64,000 nucleotides of DNA from Psychrobacter sp. 28M-43 (GCF_014770435.1 NZ_CP061739.1:62001-126000), one strand, 5' to 3'; shown: positions 9,721-20,476, counted from the stretch's first letter. Notes: generated by a model not told the origin, from the letters alone. Numbers and translations: made by a program.

Positions 9721-10104
9721 TGTAACCTCTCCTTTGATACAAAATATTCTGTAGAACTGCTTTGTATTGCACGCTATATACTTGTCGTTGCTAGTCGATA
9801 ACTCGCTCGAACTATCTTGCTTTGTTTATCTTATCTACCTGTAAATCTATATATAGAACTAGCAATAATATTTGATTTTATAAACTCTGTAGTATAGAAC
9901 TTTACTTTAGTTTGAAAAAATTATATATACCATTAGACGACTAGCTCGTAAAAATAACGGTCTATTGATGTATTCTCTGTAGATAAGTTTGCAGAAGTGA
10001 TTCTACTCATGGTGGCACGCTACTATAGCACTTACGAATTATTTGTTATACTGACGCGCATATTAGCCGAATTGGCATGAATACATGAGACAAGGTAAAT
10101 AAGT
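9721..10104. other. AT-rich divergent promoter region between pilB and tpiA
   Basis: 384 bp with no gene. An extended -10 for tpiA is marked separately. I found no -24/-12 sigma-54 element for pilB and no clear -35 hexamers. Confidence 0.5.
10044..10052 (+). promoter_or_regulatory. Possible extended -10 promoter of tpiA
   Basis: TGTTATACT matches the extended -10 form TGnTATAAT, 52 nt before the tpiA ATG. No good -35 is present, as is allowed for extended -10 promoters. Confidence 0.35.
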
Positions 10105-10917
10105 ATGCAAGCTTGGGTAATTGGCAATTGGAAACAGAATCCTGCGACTAACAGTGCTGTCAATGCACTATTGGACGACTTATTGACTAAAGTTAATACT
10201 GAAGAACAAGCCAACTCGCAGGCATCAGAAAACCGCTGTAAATTAATGGTAGCGCCCAGTTGTGTTCATTTAAGTACAGTGAGTACGTGTCTAGCAGATA
10301 GCTCAATACTCTGTGCCGCACAGGACGTCAGTACCTATAGTGCAAGTACAGGAGCCTATACGGGTGACTGCTCAGCACAGCAGGTAGCAGATGCAGGTGC
10401 TACTTGGACGCTACTTGGCCACTCTGAGCGTCGTCAATATCATAAAGAGTCTCATGATTGCCTGATAAGCAAATTGTCTCATGCGTTTTCTCAGAATTTA
10501 GGCGTGGTGTTTTGTATCGGCGAAACGCAAGAGCAGTACGACAATGGTCAAACACTCGACGTTATCAATGAGCAACTTTCGGTTATTAAGGATTTACTGA
10601 CTCAACAGCCAGAGTTAGCATCATCGTTATCTGAAAAGCTGCTCGTCGCTTACGAACCTGTATGGGCCATTGGTACAGGTAAAGTGCCTACTGTGGCAGA
10701 AGTGAGTAAGACTCATCAGTATATCAAGCAGACGGTTGCAAGCTTTGCTGATATAACAGATACGATTACCGTGCTGTATGGCGGTAGTGTTAATGCTAAT
10801 AATGCCAATAGCTTTGCTTCTGACGCTATGATTGATGGTGCATTAGTGGGCGGCGCCTCATTAAAAGCAGAGAGCTTCCTAGCGATTGCCGATGCCTTTA
10901 ACCAAGCCAATGCTTAA
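10105..10917 (+). CDS. tpiA: Triose-phosphate isomerase TpiA
   Basis: TpiA interconverts dihydroxyacetone phosphate and glyceraldehyde-3-phosphate. The 270-residue TIM barrel has the catalytic Lys in GNWKQNP (K10), the catalytic His in LLGHSERR (H106), the catalytic Glu in [13 protein letters not shown] (E184), and the phosphate-binding YGGSVN loop. The sequence between 31 and 44 is a short polar insert relative to many homologues. It precedes secG and the tRNA-Leu gene, as in Pseudomonas. Confidence 0.97.
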   Translation: MQAWVIGNWKQNPATNSAVNALLDDLLTKVNTEEQANSQASENRCKLMVAPSCVHLSTVSTCLADSSILCAAQDVSTYSASTGAYTGDCSAQQVADAGATWTLLGHSERRQYHKESHDCLISKLSHAFSQNLGVVFCIGETQEQYDNGQTLDVINEQLSVIKDLLTQQPELASSLSEKLLVAYEPVWAIGTGKVPTVAEVSKTHQYIKQTVASFADITDTITVLYGGSVNANNANSFASDAMIDGALVGGASLKAESFLAIADAFNQANA

Positions 10918-11131
10918 ATGAATAAATAACGCTCAGATATCAAGATCATAGCTTATAGAGAGTGTGGTTTTATCGGTTGGTAAAAGTAGGTTTAACACTA
11001 CCCTTGCAATCGTGTACAATGCGCCTTATTTATATAGTCGATCTGGCATTTGATCATGCCGATTGTCATTCTATTAACCTTACGTTTTATTTTCCGTTAT
11101 CAGTCGTCATTACGCGGCAAAAGAGGCCACC

Positions 11132-11440
11132 ATGTTTACGTTTATATTAGCCCTGCATATTATTGTGGCCATTGCCATGATCGGCTTGATTCTGATACAG
11201 CATGGTAAAGGGGCAGACGCTGGAGCTTCTTTTGGTGCTGGTTCATCAGGTACCGTGTTTGGCGCAGCAGGAACTGCTAACTTCTTGACACGTGCCACGG
11301 CAGTACTAACGGTCATATTTTTTATTACAAGTATGACGCTTGCCGTTCATGCGCGTAAGCAAGCAGAAGATCAGTTTCGTCTAGATGCGCCAGTTTCAGC
11401 ACCGCAAACGCCGCGTCCAATGACTCAACATTCCGAGTAA
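11132..11440 (+). CDS. secG: Protein translocase subunit SecG
   Basis: SecG is the small auxiliary subunit of the SecYEG translocon. The 102-residue protein has two membrane helices (about 2-20 and 54-72) flanking the conserved cytoplasmic loop LIQHGKGADAGASFGAGSSGTVFG, then a short polar tail. The ATG has GAGG 5 nt upstream. secG next to tRNA-Leu(GAG) is a conserved gammaproteobacterial arrangement. Confidence 0.95.
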   Translation: MFTFILALHIIVAIAMIGLILIQHGKGADAGASFGAGSSGTVFGAAGTANFLTRATAVLTVIFFITSMTLAVHARKQAEDQFRLDAPVSAPQTPRPMTQHSE

Positions 11441-11581
11441 GCCTCTTTTAAGTAGGCAGCGCTTGCTATTTTGGTAGGTTAGATTTACAATGCTTTCCTG
11501 TTTTCGCAACTCCTGTTCTATAGGTGCCTACCTTAAGCATCATTGATTATAGACTGGATGATAGGAACAGAGCAGTACAAT

Positions 11582-11665
11582 GCGATTGTGGTGGAATGGT
11601 AGACACGCCATCTTGAGGGGGTGGTGGCGAAAGCTGTGGGGGTTCAAGTCCCCCCAATCGCACCA
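11582..11665 (+). tRNA. tRNA-Leu (anticodon GAG)
   Basis: A class II tRNA of 84 nt with encoded CCA. The acceptor arms GCGATTG and CAATCGC pair perfectly. The anticodon stem CCATC/GGTGG encloses TTGAGGG, giving GAG. A variable arm and the GGTTCAAGTCC T-arm follow. It corresponds in position and type to E. coli leuU. Confidence 0.96.
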
Positions 11666-11743
11666 AGTTTTACAGACGCAGCATAGCGTCAGGTTGGATT
11701 TTTAGCAGATAATACTTAATTTATAATTAATTTAAAAAAAGTA

Positions 11744-11772
11744 TTGACACTTCTATTAAACCTCCCTATAAT
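11744..11772 (+). promoter_or_regulatory. Perfect-consensus sigma-70 promoter of the initiator tRNA
   Basis: TTGACA at 11744-11749 and TATAAT at 11767-11772 with a 17-bp spacer: both hexamers and the spacing match consensus. The tRNA begins 16 nt downstream of the -10. Confidence 0.93.
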
Positions 11773-11788
11773 ATGCGTTCTAGATTGA

Positions 11789-11865
<77 letters not shown>

Positions 11866-11912
11866 CTTTTTATACTGATGTTTTGTACACTAAATTTGTC
11901 AGTACCGATTAG

Positions 11913-11939
11913 CCCACCATTATGTTTGTGGGTTTTTTT
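11913..11939 (+). terminator. Terminator after the initiator tRNA
   Basis: CCCAC (11913-11917) pairs with GTGGG (11928-11932), followed by seven T. Only a 5-bp stem, but GC-rich and correctly placed about 50 nt after the tRNA. Confidence 0.75.
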
Positions 11940-12317
11940 GTATCTAAAGGTCAGTGTTATCGCGGTATCTATCCTACTTATGCTAAGCTCTAAGTCTATA
12001 GAGTACGATATTACTCGTCACTGGTCATCATCGGCCGCTACCGGCACGATGCTTCTTAAGCAACACTATCTTTTATTCCTCATACTTTTATCGATAGTAG
12101 TGCTTTATAAATAATAAAAGCATTGTCTGGCCGAGCTTGATGTTTTTTACGCTCGTCCCTATATAAATGCACAATATGTATCATATATTTGTGATTTAAA
12201 ATTATATACTGACCGTGATTCTTATCATCATAAGATTGTTATATATAGATAAGAGTTCATCTTTAATACGGTTTACTAAGTACGATAGATAAGTGAATAG
12301 GAAAATACAAAGAGATT
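11940..12317 (+). other. Upstream region / long leader of rimP
   Basis: 378 bp between the tRNA terminator and rimP with no supported gene. An open frame beginning inside the tRNA was rejected. The promoter of the rimP operon is probably here or is shared by read-through. Confidence 0.45.
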
Positions 12318-12818
12318 ATGAAGCTTTCGACTAAAGTTGCAGAACTGACTAATATTATTGCCCCTGCCGTGGCCGCTTGTGATGTGTCATTATGGGGTAT
12401 CGAGTTTGCGCCACAAGGTCGTCGCTCTTTACTACGTATCTATATTGAGGCATTGCCAGAAGAGCAAGCCCAAGATAAACAAGTAACGATTGAAGATTGC
12501 GCGGCAGTAAACCATCAAGTAAGCGGTATTTTAGAAGTTCATGATCCTATCGCTGGTGAGTACGTTTTAGAAGTATCTTCACCTGGCTTTGACCGTGCGT
12601 TTTTCTCAGATGAGCAAATGCATGCGTATGTTGGTCAAACTGTGAGCTTGCGTCTGATTCAAGCTATCGGTACAGGCGATCAGAAACGTCGTAAAGCCAC
12701 AGGTACTTTAGATAGTATTGATGAAAACTCTTTAAAACTGACGTCAAGCGATGGCGAGCAGTTTGAGATTGCATTAAGTAATATTGATAAAGCCAATTTG
12801 ATTTATGAAGATGCCTAG
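12318..12818 (+). CDS. rimP: Ribosome maturation factor RimP
   Basis: RimP helps assemble the 30S subunit. The 166-residue product has the N-terminal alpha/beta domain (LWGIEFAPQGRRSLLRIYIEA, then VTIEDCAAVNHQVSGILEVHDPI, YVLEVSSPGFDR) and a C-terminal SH3-like barrel ending in a typical IDKANL motif. It is slightly longer than E. coli RimP (about 150). It is first gene of the rimP-nusA-infB-rbfA-truB translation/transcription operon. Confidence 0.95.
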   Translation: MKLSTKVAELTNIIAPAVAACDVSLWGIEFAPQGRRSLLRIYIEALPEEQAQDKQVTIEDCAAVNHQVSGILEVHDPIAGEYVLEVSSPGFDRAFFSDEQMHAYVGQTVSLRLIQAIGTGDQKRRKATGTLDSIDENSLKLTSSDGEQFEIALSNIDKANLIYEDA

Positions 12819-12953
12819 ATTTTTACTAGGGTAACTGTTTATAGATAGACAGTTTTATCTTCCAATAGCTTATGTGGCTTATAGCAACTATATAATAGCA
12901 GCACCCAAATTATAAAATTTAAGTCAATTAAAAAATGATAGGACAGGTATAGC

Positions 12954-14438
12954 ATGAGTCGTGAAATCTTAACGGTAGTAGAAACTGTCAGTAATGAAAA
13001 GGGCTTAAATCCTGAAGATATCTTTGAAGCAATTGAAGACGCTTTGGTGGTATCGACTAAGAAGAAAGTATATACCGAGCAGCCAGAAGTGGCTGTACGA
13101 GTAGCGATCGACCGTGCAACTGGCGATTACGATACTTATCGTTACTGGACAGTGGTTGCAGATGAAGACCATGAAATGCCAGCTTGTCAGCTTGCTATCA
13201 CCGATCTTGATCAGGAAGAATGGTCAATTGGTGATATTAAAGAAGAGCAAATTGAGTCAATCGAATTTGGTCGTATTGCTGCTACTCAAGCCAAACAGGT
13301 TATCATCCAAAAAATTCGTGAAGCTGAGCGTGCACTAGTTGCAGATGCTTTCGAGCCACGTGTTGGTGAGATGATGTATGGCGAAGTCAAAAAACAGACT
13401 CGTGATGGGTACATTATTGATTTGGGTGACAATGCCGAAGGTTATTTGTCACGTGATCAAATGTTGCCACGTGAACAACTACGTGCAAAATCGCGTATCA
13501 ATGCGATCTTGTACCATGTGAACCGTGAAAACCGCGGTGCACAGTTATTGTTATCTCGCACGCATCCTGAAATGCTATCAGCATTGATGCAAAAAGAAGT
13601 GCCTGAGATTGCAGAACAAATTATCGAAATTCGTAACGTTGCTCGTCTGCCAGGTACTCGTGCTAAAATAGCTGTGAAGACCAACGATCATCGTATTGAT
13701 CCAGTTGGCGCCTGCATTGGTATGCGTGGTACACGTATCCAAGCAGTACAGCAAGAGCTAGACGGTGAGCGTATTGATGTGGTGGTATGGTCAGATGATC
13801 CTGCCCAGTTTATCATCAGCTCTCTAGAGCCTGCTGACGTAAGCAGTATCATTTTAGATGAAGATACGCAAACAGCAGATATTATCTTTAGCACCAATGA
13901 TCAATTGGCGCGTGCTATTGGCTCACAGGGTCAAAACGTACGTCTAGCGTCTGAGTTGACGGGCTATAAGCTTAATATGATGCTCGAAGAAGAGTATCAG
14001 CAACGTCAACAAAACGAATCAAAAGCGTTTATTGAATTATTCTATGAGCGCCTAGAAGTAGATAAAGATTTAGCACAGGCATTGGTTGATATTGGTTTTA
14101 CCAGTATCGAAGAAGTTGCCTATGTACCAGTTGAGACTTTCTACGATATCGAAGGTCTAGACGATGAAGCGATTGATATGATTCAAGAGCGTGCTAAAGA
14201 AGTCGTCATCGCTGATGAACTGGTTAAACAACAGAACATGAAAGAGCCAAGTCAAGAGCTTCAAGAGCTTGAAGGTATGACAGTCAGTTGGGCTTATAAA
14301 ATGGCGCAAAAAGACATCATTACTGTTGATGACTTGGCAGAACAAGCCGTCTTCGATCTAGAAGATATCGAAGGATTAGACTCTGAAACTGCAGGAAAAC
14401 TCATCATGAAAGCTCGGGAATCTTGGTTCGATGAATAA
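12954..14438 (+). CDS. nusA: Transcription termination/antitermination factor NusA
   Basis: NusA binds RNA polymerase and modulates pausing, termination and antitermination. The 494 residues contain the N-terminal RNAP-binding domain, an S1 domain (about 135-200, GEVKKQTRDGYIIDLGDNAEGYLSRDQ), two KH domains (GACIGMRGTRIQAVQQEL and ARAIGSQGQNVRLASELTG) and two acidic repeats at the C terminus with TSIEEVAYVP-type helix-hairpin-helix sequence, as in E. coli. Confidence 0.97.
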   Translation: MSREILTVVETVSNEKGLNPEDIFEAIEDALVVSTKKKVYTEQPEVAVRVAIDRATGDYDTYRYWTVVADEDHEMPACQLAITDLDQEEWSIGDIKEEQIESIEFGRIAATQAKQVIIQKIREAERALVADAFEPRVGEMMYGEVKKQTRDGYIIDLGDNAEGYLSRDQMLPREQLRAKSRINAILYHVNRENRGAQLLLSRTHPEMLSALMQKEVPEIAEQIIEIRNVARLPGTRAKIAVKTNDHRIDPVGACIGMRGTRIQAVQQELDGERIDVVVWSDDPAQFIISSLEPADVSSIILDEDTQTADIIFSTNDQLARAIGSQGQNVRLASELTGYKLNMMLEEEYQQRQQNESKAFIELFYERLEVDKDLAQALVDIGFTSIEEVAYVPVETFYDIEGLDDEAIDMIQERAKEVVIADELVKQQNMKEPSQELQELEGMTVSWAYKMAQKDIITVDDLAEQAVFDLEDIEGLDSETAGKLIMKARESWFDE

Positions 14439-14586
14439 GCGGTAACTGCATATCGCTGTCTTTTGGTGATATGCTATTGAGAATAAAGCGCTGATATCTA
14501 TTTATAAATATCAGCCTTAACCCAATCATTTGTAGCCAACAACTGAATTGAACATATAGCAAATAATAGACAGTAGGTGATAATAA

Positions 14587-17313
14587 ATGGCAGATAAGAC
14601 CGTCAAAGAACTGGCAGAAATGGTAGGCAAAACTACAGATGCTGTAAAGCAGCAATTAGTAGATGCTGGCCTGCCTGCTCGCGCAGAGGATGACCTAGTC
14701 ACCGAGCTTGAGCAAGAAAAGCTGGTGACGTATTTAAAGCAAAGTCATGGTCAACAAGAAAAGCGTCGTATTAGTCTTAAATCTAAGACGACCAGTACTG
14801 CACGTGTGACCGGCTCTTCTGGTAAATCTAAGAGCGTCAACGTAGAAGTGCGTAAAAAGAAAGTATTCGAAAAGCCTGATCCAGAAAAAATGGCTGAAGA
14901 GTTAGCCGCTCGTGAGCAGGCTCTAATTGAGTCTCAAGAACGTGCTGCAAAAGAAGCTGAAGAACGCGCCGCTACTAAGAAAAAAGCGGAAGAGCGTCAA
15001 GCAGCAACGCTAGCAGCGATGCGTGCAAGCTTAGGCTCTAGCAAAAAATCAGACGACAAAAACGATGATATTTCTACATCAGTTGTTGTCAAAAAGGGCG
15101 GTAAAGCAACTGCTGAAGTTAAGCCTAAAGAGCAGCCGAAGAAGAAAGTTGCTGCAACTAAGCCTAAAGTTGAAACCGCTGCTGAACGTAAAGCTCGCGA
15201 AACTCGTGAGAAAGAAGAAGCACGTCTGCGTGAAATCGAATTAGAAACACGCCGCACACAAGCTGAAGAAGCGCAAAAGCGTACACTTGAGCAAATGCGC
15301 AAAATGGCTGGTAAATATACAGATCGTGAACCTGTTACTGAAGTACGTAAAGATGAGCCATTGGCTGAAGGTCTGGTCGGTGATGCACTAGAAGAGTCTT
15401 TCGAAAAAGAGCGTCGCGAAATCAAACGTGGTTCGAACAGTACTGGTACTCGTGGTCGTCGTCGTAAGAACCAAGATGAGCGCGAAATCAAAAACCGCAA
15501 AAACGGTTTGCGTTCAACTCAGGCATCACAGCATAAGTTTGAAAAACCTGTCGAAAAAATCGTCTATGATGTCGAGATTAGTGAGCAAATTTCAGTTGCC
15601 GATCTTGCACAGCGTATGGCGGTTAAAGCTCGCGAAGTAACTAAATTACTTATGAAAATGGGTGAAATGGCTCGTGAGTCAGATACGATTGATCAAGCAA
15701 CCGCAAGCTTGCTTGTTGAAGAAATGGGCCACAACCCAGTACCAGTTAGTGATACTAAAGTTGAAGATGACTTACAGTACGCAGTTGATGAGCGTAGTAG
15801 TAACATCCAGACTCGTCCACCAGTAGTGACTATCATGGGTCATGTTGATCATGGTAAAACCTCACTACTAGATAAAATTCGTGAAACGAAAGTTGCGAAT
15901 GGTGAAGCGGGTGGTATTACCCAGCATATCGGTGCTTACCATGTAAAAACTGATCGCGGTGTTATCACCTTCCTTGATACTCCAGGTCACGCAGCGTTTA
16001 GCGCAATGCGTTCACGTGGTGCTCAAGCGACTGATATCGTTGTATTGGTGGTTGCAGCTGACGATGGCATGATGCCACAAACAGCAGAAGCCATTGATCA
16101 TGCACGTGCAGCTGGTACGCCGATTATTGTTGCTATCAACAAAATGGATAAGCCAGGCGCTGATCCTGACCGTGTTCTTAATGAATTAACGACGAAAGAA
16201 GTTGTTTCAGAAGAATGGGGCGGCGATACACCAATGGCTCGTATCTCAGCCAAAACAGGCGAAGGTATCGAAGACCTACTAGAATTCATTAGCTTACAAG
16301 CTGAGCTAATGGAACTAGAAGCGCCACTAGACGGTGCTGCTCAGGGTGTGGTTATTGAATCAAGACTTGAAAAAGGTCGTGGTCCTGTCGTTAGTGTCCT
16401 AGTGAAAAAAGGTACATTGAAACAAGGCGACTTGGTTCTAGCTGGTGAACATTATGGTAAAGTTCGTGCATTAACAGACGAGCATGGCCAACGTATTAAA
16501 TCAGCTGGTCCTTCTATCCCTGTAGAGATTTTAGGTCTGCCTGAGACACCTGCTGCTGGTAGTGAGTTCCTAGTGGTAACGGATGAGAAAAAAGCTCGTG
16601 AAGTTGCGGACTTTAGAACCAACCGTGAGCGTGAGCGTCAACTCGAACGTCAAAATGCTATGCGTTTAGAAAGCATGTTTGATCAGATGGGTCAAGGCGA
16701 TGTGTCATTCTTGAATATCGTACTAAAAACAGACGTACGTGGTTCACTTGAAGCACTACTAGCTGCCTTAAATGAACTGTCTACTGACGAAGTAAAAGTC
16801 AGAGTGATCAGTTCAGGCGTTGGTCCTATCTCTGAGTCTGATGTAACCCTTGCAGAATCTAGTGAAGCGGTACTTTTAGGATTCAACGTTCGTGCAGATG
16901 CTACCGCACGTCGCAAAGCAGATACTGCTAATATGGATATTCGCTACTATAGCGTAATCTATGGTTTGATCGATGATGTTAAATCAGCAATGAGCGGTAT
17001 GCTTGCTCCTGAACATCGCGAGAAAATCCTTGGTGTTGCAGACGTTCGTGAAGTTTTCCGTTCTAGTAAGTTCGGTGCCGCTGCTGGTTGTATGGTGGTC
17101 GAAGGCACAATCTATCGCAACAAACCTATCCGCGTATTGCGTGATGATCAAGTTATCTTTACTGGTCAATTGCAATCATTGCGTCGCTATAAAGAAGACG
17201 TTAATGAAGTACGTACTGGTATGGAATGTGGTCTGGCCGTTCGTGGCTATGATGTTGAAGCTGGCGATAAGATCGAAGTCTTTGAAATCCAAGAGTTCGC
17301 ACGTACTATCTAA
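14587..17313 (+). CDS. infB: Translation initiation factor IF-2
   Basis: IF-2 is the GTPase that places initiator fMet-tRNA on the 30S subunit. The 908 residues begin with an IF2_N module ([21 protein letters not shown]), followed by a highly charged Ala/Glu/Lys/Arg linker (about 60-320), a second IF2_N module, and the G domain with G1 [10 protein letters not shown]3 DTPGHAAF and G4 NKMDKP. The C-terminal domains end in [12 protein letters not shown]. Internal starts giving shorter isoforms are known in E. coli; I cannot tell here. A terminator follows at 17403. Confidence 0.97.
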   Translation: MADKTVKELAEMVGKTTDAVKQQLVDAGLPARAEDDLVTELEQEKLVTYLKQSHGQQEKRRISLKSKTTSTARVTGSSGKSKSVNVEVRKKKVFEKPDPEKMAEELAAREQALIESQERAAKEAEERAATKKKAEERQAATLAAMRASLGSSKKSDDKNDDISTSVVVKKGGKATAEVKPKEQPKKKVAATKPKVETAAERKARETREKEEARLREIELETRRTQAEEAQKRTLEQMRKMAGKYTDREPVTEVRKDEPLAEGLVGDALEESFEKERREIKRGSNSTGTRGRRRKNQDEREIKNRKNGLRSTQASQHKFEKPVEKIVYDVEISEQISVADLAQRMAVKAREVTKLLMKMGEMARESDTIDQATASLLVEEMGHNPVPVSDTKVEDDLQYAVDERSSNIQTRPPVVTIMGHVDHGKTSLLDKIRETKVANGEAGGITQHIGAYHVKTDRGVITFLDTPGHAAFSAMRSRGAQATDIVVLVVAADDGMMPQTAEAIDHARAAGTPIIVAINKMDKPGADPDRVLNELTTKEVVSEEWGGDTPMARISAKTGEGIEDLLEFISLQAELMELEAPLDGAAQGVVIESRLEKGRGPVVSVLVKKGTLKQGDLVLAGEHYGKVRALTDEHGQRIKSAGPSIPVEILGLPETPAAGSEFLVVTDEKKAREVADFRTNRERERQLERQNAMRLESMFDQMGQGDVSFLNIVLKTDVRGSLEALLAALNELSTDEVKVRVISSGVGPISESDVTLAESSEAVLLGFNVRADATARRKADTANMDIRYYSVIYGLIDDVKSAMSGMLAPEHREKILGVADVREVFRSSKFGAAAGCMVVEGTIYRNKPIRVLRDDQVIFTGQLQSLRRYKEDVNEVRTGMECGLAVRGYDVEAGDKIEVFEIQEFARTI

Positions 17314-17402
17314 AGCTGTTGTTCGATAGCAGGGTATGTATTAATGCAATATGCGTAATCCGCTGAGCTGTTTAGATACTTTGCTAATATTCAGCTGTAC
17401 TT

Positions 17403-17436
17403 AGGCCTAACAGGTACATCCTGCTAGGCCTTTTTT
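17403..17436 (+). terminator. Terminator after infB
   Basis: AGGCCTA (17403-17409) pairs with TAGGCCT (17425-17431), with an inner CAGG/CCTG extension, then TTTTTT. It lies before rbfA, so rbfA-truB are probably partly separated from infB. Confidence 0.9.
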
Positions 17437-17514
17437 AGCACATATCAGTGCCACATCTATTAATCAGCAGACTTATACAGTAATAAAATAAGCCCATTAA
17501 AGTAAGGTAACAAC

Positions 17515-17904
17515 ATGAACCAACGTTTACAAAGATTGTCGGATCAGATTCAGCGTGAGCTTGCTGTTCTTATTCGCGATGAAGTTAATGATCCTCGTCT
17601 AACAGGTTTTGTCACGATTTCTAGTGTCAAAGTTAGCCCAGATTTAGGCTATGCGGACGTCTATGTCACTATCATGGAGCCTGAGCTCAATGATGCTATG
17701 AACAAGACCAATCATGAAGAAAGCATCAAAGTATTGAATAAAGCGGCAGGATTTTTGCGTACAGAATTAAGCCATAGCTTAAAGACACGTACTACGCCGC
17801 GCCTACGTTTTCATTATGATGAAGTAACGGCTCGTGGTAACTACATGATGGACTTGATTAGTAAGGCCGTGACTAAAACTGAGCAAAACGAGAATGACGA
17901 GTAA
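17515..17904 (+). CDS. rbfA: 30S ribosome-binding factor RbfA
   Basis: RbfA is a late-stage 30S assembly and cold-adaptation factor. The 129 residues form a KH-like fold: RLQRLSDQIQRELAVLIRDEVNDPRLTGFVTISSVKVSPDLGYADVYVT is the family N-terminal motif and LRTELSHSLKTRTTPRLRFHYDE the C-terminal one. AAGGTAACAAC precedes the ATG. truB starts 9 nt after its stop. Confidence 0.96.
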   Translation: MNQRLQRLSDQIQRELAVLIRDEVNDPRLTGFVTISSVKVSPDLGYADVYVTIMEPELNDAMNKTNHEESIKVLNKAAGFLRTELSHSLKTRTTPRLRFHYDEVTARGNYMMDLISKAVTKTEQNENDE

Positions 17905-17913
17905 ATTATTATT

Positions 17914-19005
17914 ATGTCTATAGCGTCTAAGCAAGTTGATAAACAAGCCAATATGACGCCTGAAAAAGTAAAAGTTTCAGGTGTCATATTGGTGGATAAA
18001 CCCAAAGGTATGACCTCGCAGCAAGTCGTGTCAAAAGTGAAGTATTTATTTAAATCACCGATACACGATAGTAAAAAAGCAGGGCATACAGGAACGCTTG
18101 ATCCGATGGCAACTGGCCTGCTGCCTATTTGTTTGGGTGAAGCCACCAAGTTTAGCCATTATCAACTGGATGCTGATAAATCTTATCAAGCGACTATCTT
18201 GCTAGGTAGTCAAACCGATACTGGTGATGCTGATGGCCAAATCGTAACGCAGGCTTCTATCCCCGTATTTGATGAAGTATCATTGGCGACTATTGCACAG
18301 CAGTTTTTGGGTGCTCAGCAGCAGATACCACCGATGTATTCAGCGCTAAAAAAAGACGGTAAAAAACTGTATGAATATGCTCGCGCTGGTATTGAGGTTG
18401 ATAGACCGCCCAGAGATATCACGATTAAAGCAATCAATCTACAGATGATAGATGATACCCAGATTAATCTAACGGTTACTTGTACTAAAGGTACGTATGT
18501 ACGTGTATTAGCGGAAGATATTGCAAAGCAGCTAGGTACGCTAGGACATTTGACGGCATTACGCCGTACACAGGTAGGTAACTTCAGCATTAATGATGCG
18601 ATCGCTTTATCATCGTTAGAAGAGCATGGTTTAGAGGAGCGTCAGTCTTGGCTACTGCCCATCGACGCTTGTATTGATATCGATGCTGAGCTAACCCTGA
18701 CAGATGAGCAATGCGCCCGCGTACATATGGGGCAACGCCTAAACATATTTGATGAGCTGACAGGTAAGCTCAAAGATTATGTTGCTAATATGGTTTCTGA
18801 CCAGCTGTCTAATAATAGCTCTGTCGATATCAACGATGACGCTAGTACCAATGGTAAAGCTGATACTGATCTTGATGTGCCTCAGCTCTTAGAGCACGAA
18901 ATACCAGTTGATATACGTCTACTCAATGAGCAAGGAGAGTTTCTTGGTTTGGGGTCTGTGAGCTTAAACGGACGTTTACAACCTAAGAAATTGATTCAAC
19001 GCTAA
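17914..19005 (+). CDS. truB: tRNA pseudouridine-55 synthase TruB
   Basis: TruB makes pseudouridine 55 in the T loop of tRNAs. GVILVDKPKGMTSQQVV and KAGHTGTLDPMATGLLPICLGEATKFS carry the catalytic Asp in GTLDP. At 363 residues it is longer than the usual 310 or so. There is a polar extension of about 22 residues before the core, and an Asn/Ser/Asp-rich insert of about 40 residues (near 285-330) that interrupts the C-terminal PUA-like region. An internal ATG at 17953 is an alternative start. Confidence 0.96.
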   Translation: MSIASKQVDKQANMTPEKVKVSGVILVDKPKGMTSQQVVSKVKYLFKSPIHDSKKAGHTGTLDPMATGLLPICLGEATKFSHYQLDADKSYQATILLGSQTDTGDADGQIVTQASIPVFDEVSLATIAQQFLGAQQQIPPMYSALKKDGKKLYEYARAGIEVDRPPRDITIKAINLQMIDDTQINLTVTCTKGTYVRVLAEDIAKQLGTLGHLTALRRTQVGNFSINDAIALSSLEEHGLEERQSWLLPIDACIDIDAELTLTDEQCARVHMGQRLNIFDELTGKLKDYVANMVSDQLSNNSSVDINDDASTNGKADTDLDVPQLLEHEIPVDIRLLNEQGEFLGLGSVSLNGRLQPKKLIQR

Positions 19006-19108
19006 TAGTCACGTTTTCACCAATGTTACTTAAATATAGAAACTACCACCTAACATTGACCTGATTTACTAATAGTTTACACTAATCACATACCGTCACA
19101 TTTTATTG

Positions 19109-19147
19109 CAGGTTTCGCCTATGGTGAAACCTGTTTTTTTTGTACTC
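19109..19147 (+). terminator. Terminator after truB
   Basis: CAGGTTTC pairs with GAAACCTG around a small inner CC/GG stem, followed by a run of T. Confidence 0.9.
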
Positions 19148-19403
19148 TAGATTCATCAGATAGGGAATGCTGAGCTAAAAAATAAAACGGATAAATATTA
19201 TAAAAATAAAAAATTGCTATGAAGCAAATAATTAAAATAACAGACAATTAAAAATAGTCAATTAAAAGTAAAATCAATGCGGAAAGGATGCATTTTAATA
19301 AAAATAAAATAGTTCAAAGGAAAATGTACTACCGATTAATAATAAAACTAACTTATAAAAATATACTGACTCACAAAACTAATAGATAAGAAGAAGGAAA
19401 GTT
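19148..19403 (+). other. Adenine-rich spacer upstream of the pfpI-like gene
   Basis: About 250 bp, strongly A-rich on the plus strand (AAATAAAA-type runs), with no gene. It is a plausible UP-element-like or bent-DNA promoter region, but I cannot assign hexamers. Confidence 0.4.
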
Positions 19404-19928
19404 ATGAAAACGATCGCTTTTTTACTACATAACCACTTCGAACAAGCAGAGTACGAAGACGTCAATAATCAGCTAAAAGATAAAGGCTACAAAACACTTC
19501 TCATAACAACAAATGATAAAAAAGAAGTGCAAGCCATGCAGCAAGATGTAGATAAGAGTGATACTTTTACTGCTGATATCTTTGCGGAAAATGCCAACGT
19601 CTCTGACTATGATGCATTGGTGTTACCAGGTGGTACTGTCAACGCTGATACTATCCGTGGTAACGAAAAGGCTCATCAAATTATCAACGCTATCAATGAA
19701 GCAGGAAAGCCATTAGCTGTTATTTGTCATGCTCCTTGGGTTCTCATCAATACAGGTATTGCTAAAGGCAAAACCCTTACCGCTTATCCTACTTTGCAAT
19801 TAGATTTAGAAAATGCTGGAGCAAACTACGTAGATAAGACAGTACAAGTAGATGGTAATCTTATTACCTCGCGTAACCCAGATGATATTCCTAATTTTGT
19901 TAATGCCATAGATAAAGCATTATCTTAG
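19404..19928 (+). CDS. DJ-1/PfpI family glutamine amidotransferase-like protein
   Basis: A 174-residue single-domain DJ-1/PfpI protein. The nucleophile elbow is AVICHAPW with Cys108 and His109, the acidic partner is in FEQAEYEDV (Glu13/Glu16), and LVLPGGTVNADTIR forms the oxyanion region. Relatives (YhbO, PfpI) act as stress-protective deglycase/chaperone or peptidase-like enzymes; the actual activity is debated. AGAAGGAAAG precedes the ATG. Two small acidic proteins follow on the same strand before a terminator, suggesting one stress operon (inference). Confidence 0.88.
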   Translation: MKTIAFLLHNHFEQAEYEDVNNQLKDKGYKTLLITTNDKKEVQAMQQDVDKSDTFTADIFAENANVSDYDALVLPGGTVNADTIRGNEKAHQIINAINEAGKPLAVICHAPWVLINTGIAKGKTLTAYPTLQLDLENAGANYVDKTVQVDGNLITSRNPDDIPNFVNAIDKALS

Positions 19929-20025
19929 AATTTCGACTTCTAACTAAATAATTTCAATTAACTAAGTACTATTAAATTTCAAATTTTTATAACTAACATT
20001 TATAACCATAACTAAGGAAGATACT

Positions 20026-20187
20026 ATGTCAAACTCTAATCCAAACGATACTAAGCTTGAGCAACAACGTTCTGATTCAGCAGAAGCAGCACTTAAAGGT
20101 CAAACTGAAGACAATCATAGTGAAAACAGCGAAGCAGCAGCAGAACGTATCGCAGCTAACTTAGAAAATGCGAAAGAAGATAAGTAG
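20026..20187 (+). CDS. Small hydrophilic acidic protein (53 aa), unknown
   Basis: A 53-codon frame starting MSNSNPNDTKLEQQ and ending NLENAKEDK, with no Cys, Trp or hydrophobic stretch and many Glu, Asn, Ala and Gln. AAGGAAG lies 7 nt before the ATG, a strong SD, which is the main evidence that it is translated. The composition suggests an intrinsically disordered, heat-stable protein like small stress or hydrophilin proteins. It shares the MSNS start and composition with the next gene. No family recognised. Confidence 0.65.
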   Translation: MSNSNPNDTKLEQQRSDSAEAALKGQTEDNHSENSEAAAERIAANLENAKEDK

Positions 20188-20299
20188 GTTTTAATATGCC
20201 ACCTGTAATAGGTGACATTGATATGTTTATAGTTTGCACGTCTTATGATCGATGAGTGCAACGACAGTTAGTCCACAAAATAATAATTCAGGAGCTAAT

Positions 20300-20476
20300 A
20301 TGAGTAATTCACCGAGCAATATGGACGAGCAAGAAAAAGAGATTGAAAAGCTTGCAGAAGAAATCAATCCAAGTGAGCATACTGCCCCAGACAGTCTAGC
20401 GGAAGTGACTACTGCCGCCCCTCTTGAAGATGATGAACTAGGTGGCAATGCGACAGAGTCTGACGTTAATAAGTAG
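20300..20476 (+). CDS. Small hydrophilic acidic protein (58 aa), unknown
   Basis: 58 residues starting MSNSPSNMDEQEKEIEKLAEEINPSEH, very rich in Glu, Asp and Ser, with no membrane segment. The frame is open to an ATG at 20252, but the ATG at 20300 has CAGGAG at good spacing. It lies 112 nt after the 53-aa gene and before a terminator at 20557. The similar start and composition suggest the two are diverged duplicates or functional analogues. No known family recognised. Confidence 0.65.
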   Translation: MSNSPSNMDEQEKEIEKLAEEINPSEHTAPDSLAEVTTAAPLEDDELGGNATESDVNK